Assembly: GCA_015903945.1 (NCBI GenBank)
Contig: JABMDL010000002.1
Location: forward strand, 62,001-126,000
Direction of reading: 5' to 3'
DNA from: Nitrospira sp.
GTDB lineage: Bacteria; Nitrospirota; Nitrospiria; Nitrospirales; Nitrospiraceae
DNA length: 64,000 nt
A program made the translations under genes and the position numbers. Below, one piece after another: positions 9,287-20,191 of the stretch. Below the pieces are notes generated by a model, which was given only the letters and a program-made list of their open reading frames with translations, searched no databases and had not been told where the DNA came from. Each line of letters opens with the position of its first letter. Within the stretch, counting starts at the first letter, position 1.

Positions 9287-10973
9287 TGTCCATGGCCAGC
9301 TGACGGGTCTCCGCGCAAGCCAGGTAGCGGCGATTGACCGTCTCTATCGGCGGCGTGTGCCTCACGACAAGATCCTCACGCCGGAGCTGGCCAAAACAAT
9401 GTGCCAGCTCACCCTCGATATCCGGCGTCCCATCGCCGTCGTGCTGACACGCCGAGGGCTCGTGCAAGAAATTATTGTGGGGACGGATCTCGTGCTGTCG
9501 CCCGCGACCGCCGCGCAATTTCGTGCCGGGCCTCGGTCGCTACGAGGGTTGCGGCTGATCAGAACGCAGCTGCGCGATCAGCCGCTGAGCCAGGAAACGC
9601 TCACCGATCTTGCCTACCTCCGGCTCGACCTGATCGGCACCCTCTCGGTGTTGCCGGACGGGAGTCCGGGGAATCTGTATCTTGCCCATCTTCTTCCGCC
9701 TGACGGGACCAGCCGGCTCTGCAATGTCATGAAAGCTGTCCCCTTTTACCAGTGTTCGCTCCAATTCAATCGCTTCATCGAAGAGCTGGAAGCGGAGGTG
9801 CATTCGGCGCGCGCCCGTCAAGCAGTTCAGGACGGTGATGAATCGGCGATCTTGGTCAGCGCGTCGCCGCATGGACGGGCCGAACAGGAAGAGCGGTTGA
9901 TCGAGTTGGCCGAGCTGGCGAATTCAGCCGGAGTGCGGGTCATCGATTGCGTCGCGCAACGGACGGCCGACGGACACCAGCGGCATTTGCTGGGAAGCGG
10001 GAAATTGAAGGAAGTGCTCATCCAAACGCTTCATAAAGGGGCCGACATGGTCATTTTCGACCAGACCCTGTCGCCTGCCCAATCACGAGCGATCGCGGAG
10101 ATGACCGATATCAAAGTCATCGATCGCACGCAACTTATTTTGGATATCTTTGCCCGCCGTGCCCACAGCCGGGAAGGAAAAGTACAGGTCGAGCTGGCAC
10201 AACTGCGGTATCTCTTGCCGAGGTTGTCGGGGAAAGGCACACAACTCTCTCGTCTGGGCGGGGGAATCGGAAGCAGGGGGCCCGGTGAAACAAAGCTGGA
10301 GTCGGACCGCAGACGGGTGCATGACCGTATTACCCATCTGGAACGGGATCTCGCTCAGTTCGCTAAGCATCAGGGCCAGCGCCGAGCACGCCGAGGCCGC
10401 CAGGGGCTACCCGTGGTGTCGTTGGTCGGCTACACGAACGCAGGAAAATCCACCTTACTCAATGTCCTGACCAAGAGTCATGTCTCGGCGGAAAACCGCA
10501 TGTTTGAAACGTTAGACACCACGAGCCGGCGGCTCCGCTTTCCCGAAGATAGTGAGATCATCGTGACCGATACGGTGGGGTTCATCCGCGATCTTCCGAA
10601 AGAATTGGTTGGCGCATTCCGGACCACGCTGGAAGAATTGCATGAGGCCGATCTTCTGCTCCACGTTGTCGATGCTGGAGCTGCTGATGTCGATGTGCAA
10701 ATCAGCGCCGTGGTTGACGTCTTGCGGGACCTCGGCCTGGAATCGATTCCGCGAATGCTCGTGCTCAACAAATGCGATCGCCTTCCACCGGATCAGATCG
10801 GACCGCTCTCCAGGCGCTACCGTGCGATCGGTATCTCCGCCATCAGGCCGGAAACCTTGCGGCCGTTGCTGGCAGAACTCTATGCCCATGTGAGCCGGTT
10901 GACGGTAGACCGGACACCCACTCTGCCGAGTCGCCCCCAGAACGGGGAACCAGCCCTTGCATCTCGCCCATGA
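9240..10973 (+). CDS. hflX: GTPase HflX
   Basis: GGGIGSRGPGETKLESDRRR, VSLVGYTNAGKSTLLN, DTVGFIRDLPKELVGAFRTTLEE; start inside tsaD 3' end, exact start uncertain. Confidence 0.93.
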   Translation: MLFVNRAITRSAPIPDVHGQLTGLRASQVAAIDRLYRRRVPHDKILTPELAKTMCQLTLDIRRPIAVVLTRRGLVQEIIVGTDLVLSPATAAQFRAGPRSLRGLRLIRTQLRDQPLSQETLTDLAYLRLDLIGTLSVLPDGSPGNLYLAHLLPPDGTSRLCNVMKAVPFYQCSLQFNRFIEELEAEVHSARARQAVQDGDESAILVSASPHGRAEQEERLIELAELANSAGVRVIDCVAQRTADGHQRHLLGSGKLKEVLIQTLHKGADMVIFDQTLSPAQSRAIAEMTDIKVIDRTQLILDIFARRAHSREGKVQVELAQLRYLLPRLSGKGTQLSRLGGGIGSRGPGETKLESDRRRVHDRITHLERDLAQFAKHQGQRRARRGRQGLPVVSLVGYTNAGKSTLLNVLTKSHVSAENRMFETLDTTSRRLRFPEDSEIIVTDTVGFIRDLPKELVGAFRTTLEELHEADLLLHVVDAGAADVDVQISAVVDVLRDLGLESIPRMLVLNKCDRLPPDQIGPLSRRYRAIGISAIRPETLRPLLAELYAHVSRLTVDRTPTLPSRPQNGEPALASRP

Positions 10974-10998
10974 CAGGTTGCACAATCGCCCCACTGCA

Positions 10999-11661
10999 AT
11001 GAAGGGTCGAACTTCAGGCACAGCACAGACCGGAACAACTCCGTCAAAAATTGCCAAGATTCTGCTTCAGTCTATGGCAACGGCAGAGGTGGAGCTGGCC
11101 CATCGCTCTCCGTGGGAATTACTGGTTGCAACGATTCTATCCGCGCAATGCACCGATCAGCGGGTGAATCAAGTGACACCGGCCCTCTTTCAGCAATATC
11201 ACACCTCTTCGGAGATGGCTCAGGCGGACCCGGCTGAATTGGAGCGGCTGATCAAACCGACCGGATTCTACAAAAACAAAGCGAAACATCTGATCGGTTG
11301 CGCACGAGCTGTGACTGAACGGTTTCACGGTGAAATTCCAAGGACCATGGAGGCATTAACGTCGATTCCAGGTGTGGGACGAAAAACCGCCAACGTCATA
11401 TTGGGGGCGGCCTTTGGCCAGCCTGTTGTTGTTGTCGATACGCATGTGAAACGGGTGGCGAATCGGTTGCATTTGGCCAACTCGGACGATCCGGAAAAAA
11501 TCGAACAGGCCCTGCAACAGGTATTTCCCAAGCGCCAGTGGACTCATGTATCGCAGCGCCTCTTGTTGCATGGACGATATGTGTGTCTAGCAAGAAGGCC
11601 TCGCTGCGGGGAGTGCGTCTTGTATGACCTGTGTCGGTGGAAAGGAAAGCAAGACCGATGA
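10999..11661 (+). CDS. nth: Endonuclease III
   Basis: PWELLVATILSAQCTDQRVNQVTPALF, TSIPGVGRKTANVILG, VDTHVKRVANRL, C-terminal 4-Cys cluster CLARRPRCGECVLYDLC. Confidence 0.95.
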   Translation: MKGRTSGTAQTGTTPSKIAKILLQSMATAEVELAHRSPWELLVATILSAQCTDQRVNQVTPALFQQYHTSSEMAQADPAELERLIKPTGFYKNKAKHLIGCARAVTERFHGEIPRTMEALTSIPGVGRKTANVILGAAFGQPVVVVDTHVKRVANRLHLANSDDPEKIEQALQQVFPKRQWTHVSQRLLLHGRYVCLARRPRCGECVLYDLCRWKGKQDR

Positions 11662-12536
11662 TCAAGAGCATGACGGGATTTGGCCGGCGGCAAGGAGCCT
11701 GGGAGGACGGGACTGTGACCGTCGAGGTTCGTTCGGTGAATCACCGATTTTTAGAAGCGTCCGTCCGTATGCCAAGATCGATCGGACGGCTCGAAGAGGC
11801 GTTAAAAAAGGCCATCCAAGAACACTGTGCTCGCGGTCGTGTCGAGTGTACAGTGTTCGTTCAGGGAAACCGAGGAGGAACGCGGTCTCTTCAACTTGAC
11901 GCTGGGTTGGCGAAACAGTACTATCAGGCCCTCCGCACCCTCCAGCGTAGTTTGAAACTCAGCGGTCCCATTGACATTGGGCTTGTGGCAGGTTTCCGCG
12001 AGGTGCTCACTGTGTCGGATCAGCCGACCGAAGATCCGAAGCTCGCGAAACTGGTGGAGAAACTTGGTCTCCTGGCGGTACAAGACCTGGCAAAGATGCG
12101 GAAAAAAGAGGGCGCACTGTTGGCCCAAGACCTCGGCAAACGCCTGGAGATTCTTGGAGGATTGAAAGGGCAGGTGGCCGACCGAGCACCCGGTGCCGTC
12201 CAAGAGTCATTCCTCCGTATGAAAAGCCGGGTCGAGAAGTTGCTGAACGAACCTGTTCCGGACCTTGCTCGGCTCCACCAAGAATTGGCCCTCTATGCCG
12301 ATCGATCAGACATTACAGAAGAATTAGTCAGGTTGGATGCCCATATGGTACAGTTTGGCCAGACAGTACACAGCACTCAACCGGTCGGAAAGACGTTAGA
12401 TTTTCTGCTTCAGGAAATGGGACGTGAGGTCAACACGATCGGATCGAAAGCCAATGATGGGGTGATTGCCACGGCCGTCGTTCAGATGAAAGCCGAACTC
12501 GAGCGTCTTCGCGAGCAGGTGCAGAACGTGGAATGA
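11658..12536 (+). CDS. YicC family endoribonuclease-like protein
   Basis: MIKSMTGFGRRQG..VEVRSVNHRFLEASVRMP; C-term DFLLQEMGREVNTIGSKAND; ATGA overlap with nth. Confidence 0.93.
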   Translation: MIKSMTGFGRRQGAWEDGTVTVEVRSVNHRFLEASVRMPRSIGRLEEALKKAIQEHCARGRVECTVFVQGNRGGTRSLQLDAGLAKQYYQALRTLQRSLKLSGPIDIGLVAGFREVLTVSDQPTEDPKLAKLVEKLGLLAVQDLAKMRKKEGALLAQDLGKRLEILGGLKGQVADRAPGAVQESFLRMKSRVEKLLNEPVPDLARLHQELALYADRSDITEELVRLDAHMVQFGQTVHSTQPVGKTLDFLLQEMGREVNTIGSKANDGVIATAVVQMKAELERLREQVQNVE

Positions 12537-13255
12537 AGAGGGGTATGACTGCCAACACGATTCCATCAGATTCTGCACCTACCGATGGACGATCCGTCCA
12601 GGAACGCCGGGGGATTCTGTTCATCGTGTCAGCTCCTTCGGGGGCTGGAAAAACGACACTGTGCAAGCAGCTTGTGGCATCCATGCCCGGGCTGTGGCAT
12701 TCCGTCTCCTACACCACAAGAAAACCGCGGGTGGGGGAAGAAGGGGGGCGCGAATATTATTTTGTCGAGGAACATACATTCCAGGACCTCATGGCGCGCC
12801 ATGAGTTTTTGGAGTATGCCCATGTTTACGGGAATTGGTACGGCACCCCGCGAAAGGCCTTGATGGATAAACTGGAACAAGGCGTCAATGTCCTACTGGA
12901 GATCGATGTGCAGGGTGCGCTCCAGATCAAGAAGAAGTTCGAGGATGCAGTTTTCATCTTCATCCTTCCCCCGTCCCTGGAGACGCTACGTGAGCGATTG
13001 CTGAGTCGCGCCTCGGACTCCCAAGAGGTCATTCAACGCCGCCTTCAGAAAGTGAAGGAGGAGGTGTGGAGCTTCCGGGAATATTACTACATCGTTCGGA
13101 ACGACGACTTGGGGCAATCCTTGCGGGAGCTGCAGAGCATTTTTCTCGCGGAACAGCTCAAGACCAAACGGTTGGATATGAATTGGTTCGAACAGAATTT
13201 CATTGTCGACAGAGACCCCAAGCAAAATCAACGGGACCCATCAACCACTACCTAG
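12533..13255 (+). CDS. gmk: Guanylate kinase
   Basis: LFIVSAPSGAGKTTLCKQLV, SVSYTTRKPRVGEEGGREYYFV, LEIDVQGALQIKK. Confidence 0.95.
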   Translation: MKRGMTANTIPSDSAPTDGRSVQERRGILFIVSAPSGAGKTTLCKQLVASMPGLWHSVSYTTRKPRVGEEGGREYYFVEEHTFQDLMARHEFLEYAHVYGNWYGTPRKALMDKLEQGVNVLLEIDVQGALQIKKKFEDAVFIFILPPSLETLRERLLSRASDSQEVIQRRLQKVKEEVWSFREYYYIVRNDDLGQSLRELQSIFLAEQLKTKRLDMNWFEQNFIVDRDPKQNQRDPSTTT

Positions 13256-13270
13256 CAGGAGTGTACTATT

Positions 13271-13630
13271 ATGGTCGATATGCTGAGTCTATTACCCCAA
13301 TACACGCCCAATGAATTTGATTCACGGCACAGACTGGTGATCGTCGCCTCGCAGCGGGCCAAGCATTTGACCCAGGGGGCGAAGCCAACCGGTCCGTCGC
13401 GGTTCACAAAAGAGACGACGGCTGCCCTCGATGAAGTTCTGCGCGGCAAGATCTCCTACCTCATCGGAAAAGAGGCGCGGGACGCGATGAAGGAAGCGAA
13501 GCGAGGGAAAGAAGGAGAGACAGAGCGCATCGCCATGATGACGGGAGAAGACGCCCGAGAAATCAAGAAAGAGTTGAGCGTCTATGTCGATGATACCGCT
13601 AAACCGGCCGAAGCTTCGGCCGAGGAGTAA
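13271..13630 (+). CDS. rpoZ: DNA-directed RNA polymerase subunit omega
   Basis: NEFDSRHRLVIVASQRAKHLTQGAKP; located after gmk as is typical. Confidence 0.85.
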   Translation: MVDMLSLLPQYTPNEFDSRHRLVIVASQRAKHLTQGAKPTGPSRFTKETTAALDEVLRGKISYLIGKEARDAMKEAKRGKEGETERIAMMTGEDAREIKKELSVYVDDTAKPAEASAEE

Positions 13631-14877
13631 TGGTGGATCCCGATAGACCGACGGCACTTTTGCGTGGCAAGCGCTTTGTGTTGGGTGTCACCGGAAGCAT
13701 CGCCGCGTTTAAGGCGGTGGGTTTGCTGCGGACATTGAAGGGCCACGGCGCGTCCGTCTCCGTCGTGATGACGAACAGCGCGACGAAATTCGTGACGCCG
13801 CTGACCTTCGAGGTGCTGTCCGGCGAGCCGGTGACAACTGATCTCTTCCAGGCTCATGAGGAGATGAAACATCTGACTGTTCCCGACGGCGCTCACGCCG
13901 TCATTGTCGCGCCGGCGACAGCGAATGTTTTGGCTAAGGCCGCTGTCGGGTTGGCGGATGATGTGCTGTCCACGATGCTGCTCACGATTCGTTGTCCGCT
14001 GATCGTTGCGCCGGCCATGGATGGCGGCATGTGGGAACATCCCACCGTTGTCGAGCATGTGAGGACACTTCGATCACGCGGGGTCGTCGTGCTCGACCCT
14101 GAAGTGGGCCCCCTGGCGTCTGGGCAGATCGCACAAGGAAGGCTGGCAGCCGAATCGAGAATCATAGACGCCGTACAGAGTGCATTGGCATTGCAGGCTG
14201 ATTGGCTGGGCCAGCGGGTGCTGGTTTCTGCAGGGCCGACCCAAGAAGCGATCGATCCTGTGCGGTTCATCTCCAATCGCTCGTCTGGCAAGATGGGCTA
14301 CGCGATTGCGGAGGCCGCGCGTGATCGGGGGGCCAAAGTAGTTCTGGTGACCGGGCCGACCGCACTGACACCGCCTTCCGGCGTTGAAGTCGTTCCTGTT
14401 GTCTCAGCCCATGAAATGGCCGATGCGCTTTCCCGTCATTTTGATTGGGCCACTGTAGTGATCATGGCGGCAGCGGTTGCTGATTTTCGTCCCAAGGAAC
14501 GGGCCGACCACAAACTCAAAAAGAGTGGTCGCACGGCGTTCTCGCTTGAATTAGAGACGGCTCCTGACATTCTCTCAATGTTATCTGCCAGACGAACCAC
14601 TCAGATTCTGGTCGGGTTCGCAGCGGAAACGGAGCGACTGGTCGCTCATGCGACGGCGAAGCTTACCGCCAAAGGACTCGATATGATCGTCGGCAATGAT
14701 GTGACGAAAGAAGGTGCGGGATTCGGCAGCGACGACAATGCCGCCGTCATCCTGACACGTTCCGGTGGACAGAAAGAGTTCGCTGTGATGCCGAAACGTC
14801 GGCTCGCCGACGCCATTTTAACCGAAGTGCTGGGGGTTGAGTCGTTAGGACAAGCCTCTTCTATAGCGACGGAGTAG
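13630..14877 (+). CDS. coaBC: Bifunctional phosphopantothenoylcysteine decarboxylase/phosphopantothenate-cysteine ligase
   Basis: VLGVTGSIAAFKAVGLLRTLK, VAPAMDGGMWEHP, VSAGPTQEAIDPVRFISNRSSGKMGYAIA. Confidence 0.96.
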   Translation: MVDPDRPTALLRGKRFVLGVTGSIAAFKAVGLLRTLKGHGASVSVVMTNSATKFVTPLTFEVLSGEPVTTDLFQAHEEMKHLTVPDGAHAVIVAPATANVLAKAAVGLADDVLSTMLLTIRCPLIVAPAMDGGMWEHPTVVEHVRTLRSRGVVVLDPEVGPLASGQIAQGRLAAESRIIDAVQSALALQADWLGQRVLVSAGPTQEAIDPVRFISNRSSGKMGYAIAEAARDRGAKVVLVTGPTALTPPSGVEVVPVVSAHEMADALSRHFDWATVVIMAAAVADFRPKERADHKLKKSGRTAFSLELETAPDILSMLSARRTTQILVGFAAETERLVAHATAKLTAKGLDMIVGNDVTKEGAGFGSDDNAAVILTRSGGQKEFAVMPKRRLADAILTEVLGVESLGQASSIATE

Positions 14878-14879
14878 CG

Positions 14880-15554
14880 ATGGGATCAGGCCCCAACAAA
14901 CCCGCAAATGCGCAGGAAATCGATCGATTGGCTCTTGAGGTGGCCACGGAGCCGGGATCGAAGGCATTCATGCCGCTGGCGGAAGAATATGGGAAAGCCG
15001 GCATGTGGGGTGAGGCGGCGGCGGTGCTTGAGGACGGTCTGAAAGTCTATCCGCAATTTATTACTGCTATGGTGGCGCTGGGACGAGCCTATGATCAGAT
15101 GAATCAGCCGGTCAAAGCTGCGGCCGTGCTCGAGGAAGCGGTCAAGTTGAGTCCGGACAATCTTCGTGCACACAGAACCCTGGCCAAGATTTATGTTGCT
15201 CAAGGAGCGAAAGAAGCCGCGCTGCAATCGTGCCGCGCTATTCTCGCAGTCAACCATCAAGACCAAGAAGCCTTGGCAGTATGTGCCAAACTTCAAACGA
15301 CCGCCGTTCAGGATTCCCCGGCACCATCGGATCCCGTGGCCCCGGCAGGGGCACCACCGGTCGAAGGATCGGCTGACACTGACGGCCACAAGGAAGGGCC
15401 TACGGATATCCGCCCGCTCGCAAGTAGTTCTCCGGTCGGAGTGAATGCGGTGATGGGACCCTCCCCAAGAGAAACAGCGGGTGTCGCTCAGCTGCAACGG
15501 TGGCTCAACAACATCGAGTACCATCGTCGTGACCGAAACCCTTCTGTTGGGTGA
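14880..15554 (+). CDS. Tetratricopeptide repeat protein
   Basis: YPQFITAMVALGRAYDQMNQPVKAAAVLEEAVKLSPDNLRAHRTLAKIYVAQGAKEAALQSCRAILAVNHQDQEAL. Confidence 0.8.
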   Translation: MGSGPNKPANAQEIDRLALEVATEPGSKAFMPLAEEYGKAGMWGEAAAVLEDGLKVYPQFITAMVALGRAYDQMNQPVKAAAVLEEAVKLSPDNLRAHRTLAKIYVAQGAKEAALQSCRAILAVNHQDQEALAVCAKLQTTAVQDSPAPSDPVAPAGAPPVEGSADTDGHKEGPTDIRPLASSSPVGVNAVMGPSPRETAGVAQLQRWLNNIEYHRRDRNPSVG

Positions 15555-15585
15555 TGGACACTAACTTGCCAATCAGTTCAACAGT

Positions 15586-15614
15586 TTGACCCTCCTGAGC
15601 CGGGCTGCTAGAAT
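15586..15614 (+). promoter_or_regulatory. Sigma70-like promoter of aroQ
   Basis: TTGACC - 17 nt - TAGAAT. Confidence 0.6.
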
Positions 15615-15677
15615 GCCGCCTCTTATACCGTACAGGTAAGTGCGGTCAGGGCCTCGTGAAAGGCGCTCTATCTGATT

Positions 15678-16178
15678 ATGTTGCGTGTGCTGGTTCTGCA
15701 TGGTCCTAATCTCAATCTCCTCGGAAGCCGTGAGGAATCGATCTACGGTACGGCAACGCTTCGGGATATTGATGCGTCCTTACGGAAGCTCAGCACCGAC
15801 CTTGGCGTGGCGCTGGATATTCGCCAGTCTAATCTAGAGGGAGAATTGGTGACGTGGATTCAGGAGGCGCGCGGGAAGTATCAGGGCATCATCATCAACC
15901 CGGCGGCCTACACGCATACGAGTGTGGCCATACGGGATGCGTTGGTCGCCGTGGACATGCCCATCGTAGAGGTTCACCTTTCGAATATTTACCGGCGCGA
16001 AGAGTTCCGCCGCCATTCCTTTGTCTCCGGAGTGGTGTTAGGGCAGATCTCCGGACTGGGCCCGGACGGGTACTTGCTCGCGCTTCGAGGGTTATGCGGA
16101 CATCTGTCATCGGATGAGCGGAAGGCGGGTCCCATCGGGAACCGATCGGCACGGGGTGCGAAGATACGCAAGTCGTGA
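15678..16178 (+). CDS. aroQ: Type II 3-dehydroquinate dehydratase
   Basis: [57 protein letters not shown]. Confidence 0.96.
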   Translation: MLRVLVLHGPNLNLLGSREESIYGTATLRDIDASLRKLSTDLGVALDIRQSNLEGELVTWIQEARGKYQGIIINPAAYTHTSVAIRDALVAVDMPIVEVHLSNIYRREEFRRHSFVSGVVLGQISGLGPDGYLLALRGLCGHLSSDERKAGPIGNRSARGAKIRKS

Positions 16179-16218
16179 ACAGGCGCAGGCCGTGTTTTTT
16201 GCATGAAGGGGGCACAGA

Positions 16219-16779
16219 GTGATTTCGACCGTGGATTTTCGTAGCGGGGTTCGCCTGATGGTAGAGGGTGAGCCATTCTATATTGTTGAATTTCAGCATG
16301 TGAAGCCCGGGAAAGGTGGCGCCTTCGTTCGTACCAAGCTGAAGAGCTATCTTTCCGGGAATGTCCTTGATCGGACTTTCCGCTCAGGGGAGCGGTTCGA
16401 TGAGCCTGACTTGGAAGAGCGAGACATGCAGTTTCTCTACGCCACGGGAGACGCGTACACGTTCATGGACACTGAGACATATGAACAGCTGACGTTTGAA
16501 AAGAACCAGCTGGGAGAGAACGCGGATCTATTAAAAGAGAATATGACGGTGAAAATTCTGGTCTATGAGCATCGGCCGATTGCCGTCGAACTCCCCAATT
16601 TCATCGAGCTCAAAGTCGTCGACGCAGACCCCGGCGTGCGGGGCGACACTGCTTCGGGAGGAACCAAGCCGGCGGTTGTTGAAACCGGCGCGACGATCAA
16701 AGTGCCGCTCTATTTAGAAGTCGGAACCGTGATCAAAATCGACACCCGCACCAGGTCCTATGTGGAGCGTGTCAGGTGA
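16219..16779 (+). CDS. efp: Elongation factor P
   Basis: [37 protein letters not shown]-term [18 protein letters not shown]. Confidence 0.96.
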   Translation: MISTVDFRSGVRLMVEGEPFYIVEFQHVKPGKGGAFVRTKLKSYLSGNVLDRTFRSGERFDEPDLEERDMQFLYATGDAYTFMDTETYEQLTFEKNQLGENADLLKENMTVKILVYEHRPIAVELPNFIELKVVDADPGVRGDTASGGTKPAVVETGATIKVPLYLEVGTVIKIDTRTRSYVERVR

Positions 16780-17339
16780 GGAAGCGCCGATCATCTCTGT
16801 CGAAGAGGAAGCCCCGTTCAATCGTCCTCCCGGCCGCTTTTAATTCTGGGGCTCAGGACCTTTTGCTGACGGGTGGCCAGACCAAGCAGATTCAAGATCT
16901 CATCGATCTTCTTCGTAGAAACAACCTCACTGAGTTAGAGCTTGAGCGACAGGGAGTTCGGATTCGCGTTCGTCATGAAGCCGGGGCCAAAGCGGTAACG
17001 GTATCCGCACAGGAAGCTGTTCCCAGCGCCATTCCACCTGCAGTACGGCCCACTGCGGCAGCCGGTTCGCCCCCGGAAGACATGGCCGGATTGGTGACCA
17101 TTACATCGCCCATCGTCGGAACATTTTACCGATCTCCGTCTCCGGACGCCGATGCATATGTCGAAGAGGGCGATTTCGTCAAGAAGGGGCAGGTGCTGTG
17201 TATCGTCGAAGCCATGAAACTGATGAATGAAATCGAGTCCGAAACGGACGGGCGTATCGTCAAGATCTTGGCGGAAAGCACCAAGCCGATTGAATATGGT
17301 CAGGCGTTGTTTTTGATTGATCCCAAAGCCACCGCGTAG
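16776..17339 (+). CDS. accB: Biotin carboxyl carrier protein of acetyl-CoA carboxylase
   Basis: [46 protein letters not shown] biotinyl domain. Confidence 0.94.
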   Translation: MRKRRSSLSKRKPRSIVLPAAFNSGAQDLLLTGGQTKQIQDLIDLLRRNNLTELELERQGVRIRVRHEAGAKAVTVSAQEAVPSAIPPAVRPTAAAGSPPEDMAGLVTITSPIVGTFYRSPSPDADAYVEEGDFVKKGQVLCIVEAMKLMNEIESETDGRIVKILAESTKPIEYGQALFLIDPKATA

Positions 17340-17367
17340 TTCGTTCTCGCCGTACCGGAGCCAACAC

Positions 17368-18708
17368 GTGTTCAAGAAAGTCCTCGTTGCCAATCGCGGA
17401 GAGATCGCGCTGCGGGTGATTCGAGCCTGTAGAGAGCTTGGCATCAAGACCGTCGCCATTCATTCCGAAGCCGATGCCGCGAGTCTGCACGTGCGTGCGG
17501 CGGATGAAAAGGTGTGCGTCGGTCCTGCGGAAGCCGCGCTGAGTTATCGCAATATTCCCAATGTCCTGAGTGCCGCGGAAATTACCAGCGTGGATGCCAT
17601 TCATCCCGGTTACGGGTTCCTGTCGGAAAACGCGCACTTTGCCGAAGTGTGCGAGTCCATCGGCATCAAGTTCATCGGGCCCACGTCTGAAAACATCGCC
17701 ATGCTGGGGGATAAGGCCAAAGCCCGCGAGGTGGTGGCCAGGCGGGGACTGCCGGTCACACCCGGGAGTCTGGGAGAACTGAAGAGCGAAGACGACGCAT
17801 TGCAAGCCGCGCACAAGATCGGATTTCCCGTCATTATCAAGGCGACTGCCGGCGGCGGGGGCCGCGGCATGCGCGTCGTAAACAAGGCCGAAGAATTGGG
17901 CCGGGCTTTTCAAGCCGCCCAAGCCGAGGCGAAGGCTACCTTCGGCAACGAAGGCGTCTATCTGGAGCGATATTTTCTGGAACCGCGCCATATCGAAGTT
18001 CAAGTGCTGGCCGATCACCGGGGCCATGTCATCCATCTGGGCGAGCGCGATTGTTCGATTCAACGACGGCATCAGAAGCTGGTGGAAGAGACGCCGTCGC
18101 CGGTCGTCGATGACAAGCTCCGCCGCGAAATCGGCCGCGTCGCCGTCGAGGCGGTCAAGGCCGTGCACTATCGGAATGTCGGGACGGTGGAATTCCTGCT
18201 TGACAAGGACCGCAATTTCTTTTTCATGGAAGTGAACACCCGCATCCAGGTCGAGCATCCGATCACCGAAATGGTGACCGGCATCGATTTAATCAAGGAA
18301 CAGATTCGCCTGGCGGCGGGCCATCCGTTGACGGTTAGGCAGCAAGACGTCACGATGAACGGTCACAGCATGGAGTGCCGAATCAATGCGGAAGACCCGG
18401 AAAAGTTCACGCCGTCGCCTGGCCTGATTACCAAATATAGCGCTCCCGGAGGGTTCGGAGTCCGAGTCGATTCTGCCATGGAGTCTGGAGCGACCGTCGT
18501 TCCGCACTATGATTCCATGATCGCCAAGCTGATTACCCACGGGCGGGATCGCCAGGAAGCGATGGCCCGTATGAGACGAGCGCTCGACGAGTTTGTGATC
18601 GACGGGATCAAGACGACCATTCCGCTTCATCGGAGAATTTTTGACGATCCGGATTTCCAGAAAGGCCATGTCTCCACGGCATTTTTGGAACAATTGCTAG
18701 CCCGATAA
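17368..18708 (+). CDS. accC: Acetyl-CoA carboxylase biotin carboxylase subunit
   Basis: GTG start: [67 protein letters not shown]. Confidence 0.97.
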   Translation: MFKKVLVANRGEIALRVIRACRELGIKTVAIHSEADAASLHVRAADEKVCVGPAEAALSYRNIPNVLSAAEITSVDAIHPGYGFLSENAHFAEVCESIGIKFIGPTSENIAMLGDKAKAREVVARRGLPVTPGSLGELKSEDDALQAAHKIGFPVIIKATAGGGGRGMRVVNKAEELGRAFQAAQAEAKATFGNEGVYLERYFLEPRHIEVQVLADHRGHVIHLGERDCSIQRRHQKLVEETPSPVVDDKLRREIGRVAVEAVKAVHYRNVGTVEFLLDKDRNFFFMEVNTRIQVEHPITEMVTGIDLIKEQIRLAAGHPLTVRQQDVTMNGHSMECRINAEDPEKFTPSPGLITKYSAPGGFGVRVDSAMESGATVVPHYDSMIAKLITHGRDRQEAMARMRRALDEFVIDGIKTTIPLHRRIFDDPDFQKGHVSTAFLEQLLAR

Positions 18709-18852
18709 GCCTCACACTCATTCTTGTATCGAGTTCCCTCTCTCGGGTCCCCCCCCTCCCGCTCAGTGCGATCTTGCTCTCTGTCGGATGATTCCCCACA
18801 GGCATCCTGATAAAATGCCTGGTGCCAAGCTATGTTGTCGTAGGATGAGGGT

Positions 18853-20139
18853 ATGAAGCGGGTTGGGATCATTCTTGGAGTGGTGGCCATCGGGTTGGCC
18901 ATCGGCGGGTATGTGTTCTTCAACGGAGAACGCAAGGCACCGGTGCGATATCGAACAGCGGGAGTCGAACGGGGGGCGGTCGTTTCTGTAGTCAGCGCGA
19001 CCGGGACGATCAATCCTGTTGTCTCGGTTCAGGTCGGCACCCAGGTGTCGGGGATGGTCAAGAGTCTGCATGCGGATTTCAATACGCGGGTCAAGGCGGG
19101 AGACATCGTTGCGGTCATCGATCCGGAGCCGTTCAAGGCTCGACGTGAACAGGCGGCCAGCAATCTTGAAATGGCACGATCGAGCGTGGCACGAGCCCGG
19201 GCGGATCTCGCGCAACGGAAACGGGAACGAGACCGGGTGCAATCGTTAGTGGAGCAGCAATTCGTCTCCCAGAACGACGTCGACGTTGCGGTCACGAACT
19301 ATGAGAGCGCGGAAGCGCAACTGCGGGTCGCGGAAGCTCAAGTGCGCCAGGCTGAGGCATCATTGAATGTCGCTGAGTTGGAACTGAAGCACACTGTCAT
19401 CCGCTCGCCGGTGGATGGGATCGTCGTCGCGCGGAATGTGGAAGTGGGACAGACCGTCGCAGCCAGTTTTGCTACGCCGAATCTGTTCTTGATCGCCTTG
19501 GACCTGACCAAAATGCAGGTCGATACCAATGTGAGTGAGTCGGACATCGGCGGCATGGCAGAAGGAAAAGACGCAACGTTCACGGTCGATGCCTATCCGG
19601 GGGTGCAATTTGCAGGCACCATCCGGCAAGTGCGGTTGGCGCCGATTAATGTGCAAAATGTCGTCACCTACAACGTGGTCGTCGCGGTGGACAACCGGGA
19701 TCTTCGCCTGAAGCCCGGGATGACGGCCAATGTTTCAATCGTGGTTGCCCAGAGAGAAGGGGTCTTGAAAATCCCCAATGCCTCGTTGCGGTTTAATCCG
19801 CCCTCTAGTGAGGGGGGAGAAAGCCATGCCCGTGAAGCAACAGGTGATAAGCAGGCAGGGCGCACTGGAGGCGGAACCATCGCCCTATCGTCGGAATCCG
19901 GCGGGCCATCGAGAAAGATCTGGAAGATGGGAACGACAGGAGAGCCGGAGCCACTGGCGGTTCAAACAGGAATTTCAGACGGCATGTGGACGGAAGTCAT
20001 GGCCGGCCCGATTACTGAAAATGACAAGGTTATTATCGGGATCGATTCACCGCGAGGCGAGCGGCGAGCCAGCGAACTTCCTCCAGGTTTCGGTGGCGGC
20101 GGCGGACAGCGGCGGCCTTCGCGAGACCGTGGCCTGTAG
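18853..20139 (+). CDS. macA: Efflux RND/MacA-type periplasmic adaptor subunit
   Basis: N-terminal TM, lipoyl/hairpin region, DGIVVARNVEVGQTVAASFATPNLF; followed by MacB-like ATPase and permease. Confidence 0.88.
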   Translation: MKRVGIILGVVAIGLAIGGYVFFNGERKAPVRYRTAGVERGAVVSVVSATGTINPVVSVQVGTQVSGMVKSLHADFNTRVKAGDIVAVIDPEPFKARREQAASNLEMARSSVARARADLAQRKRERDRVQSLVEQQFVSQNDVDVAVTNYESAEAQLRVAEAQVRQAEASLNVAELELKHTVIRSPVDGIVVARNVEVGQTVAASFATPNLFLIALDLTKMQVDTNVSESDIGGMAEGKDATFTVDAYPGVQFAGTIRQVRLAPINVQNVVTYNVVVAVDNRDLRLKPGMTANVSIVVAQREGVLKIPNASLRFNPPSSEGGESHAREATGDKQAGRTGGGTIALSSESGGPSRKIWKMGTTGEPEPLAVQTGISDGMWTEVMAGPITENDKVIIGIDSPRGERRASELPPGFGGGGGQRRPSRDRGL

Positions 20140-20191
20140 GTACGCCTTCCTCTAAAACAGTGCGCGTGCGCAAAGTGAGCAGCGGAAGGCC

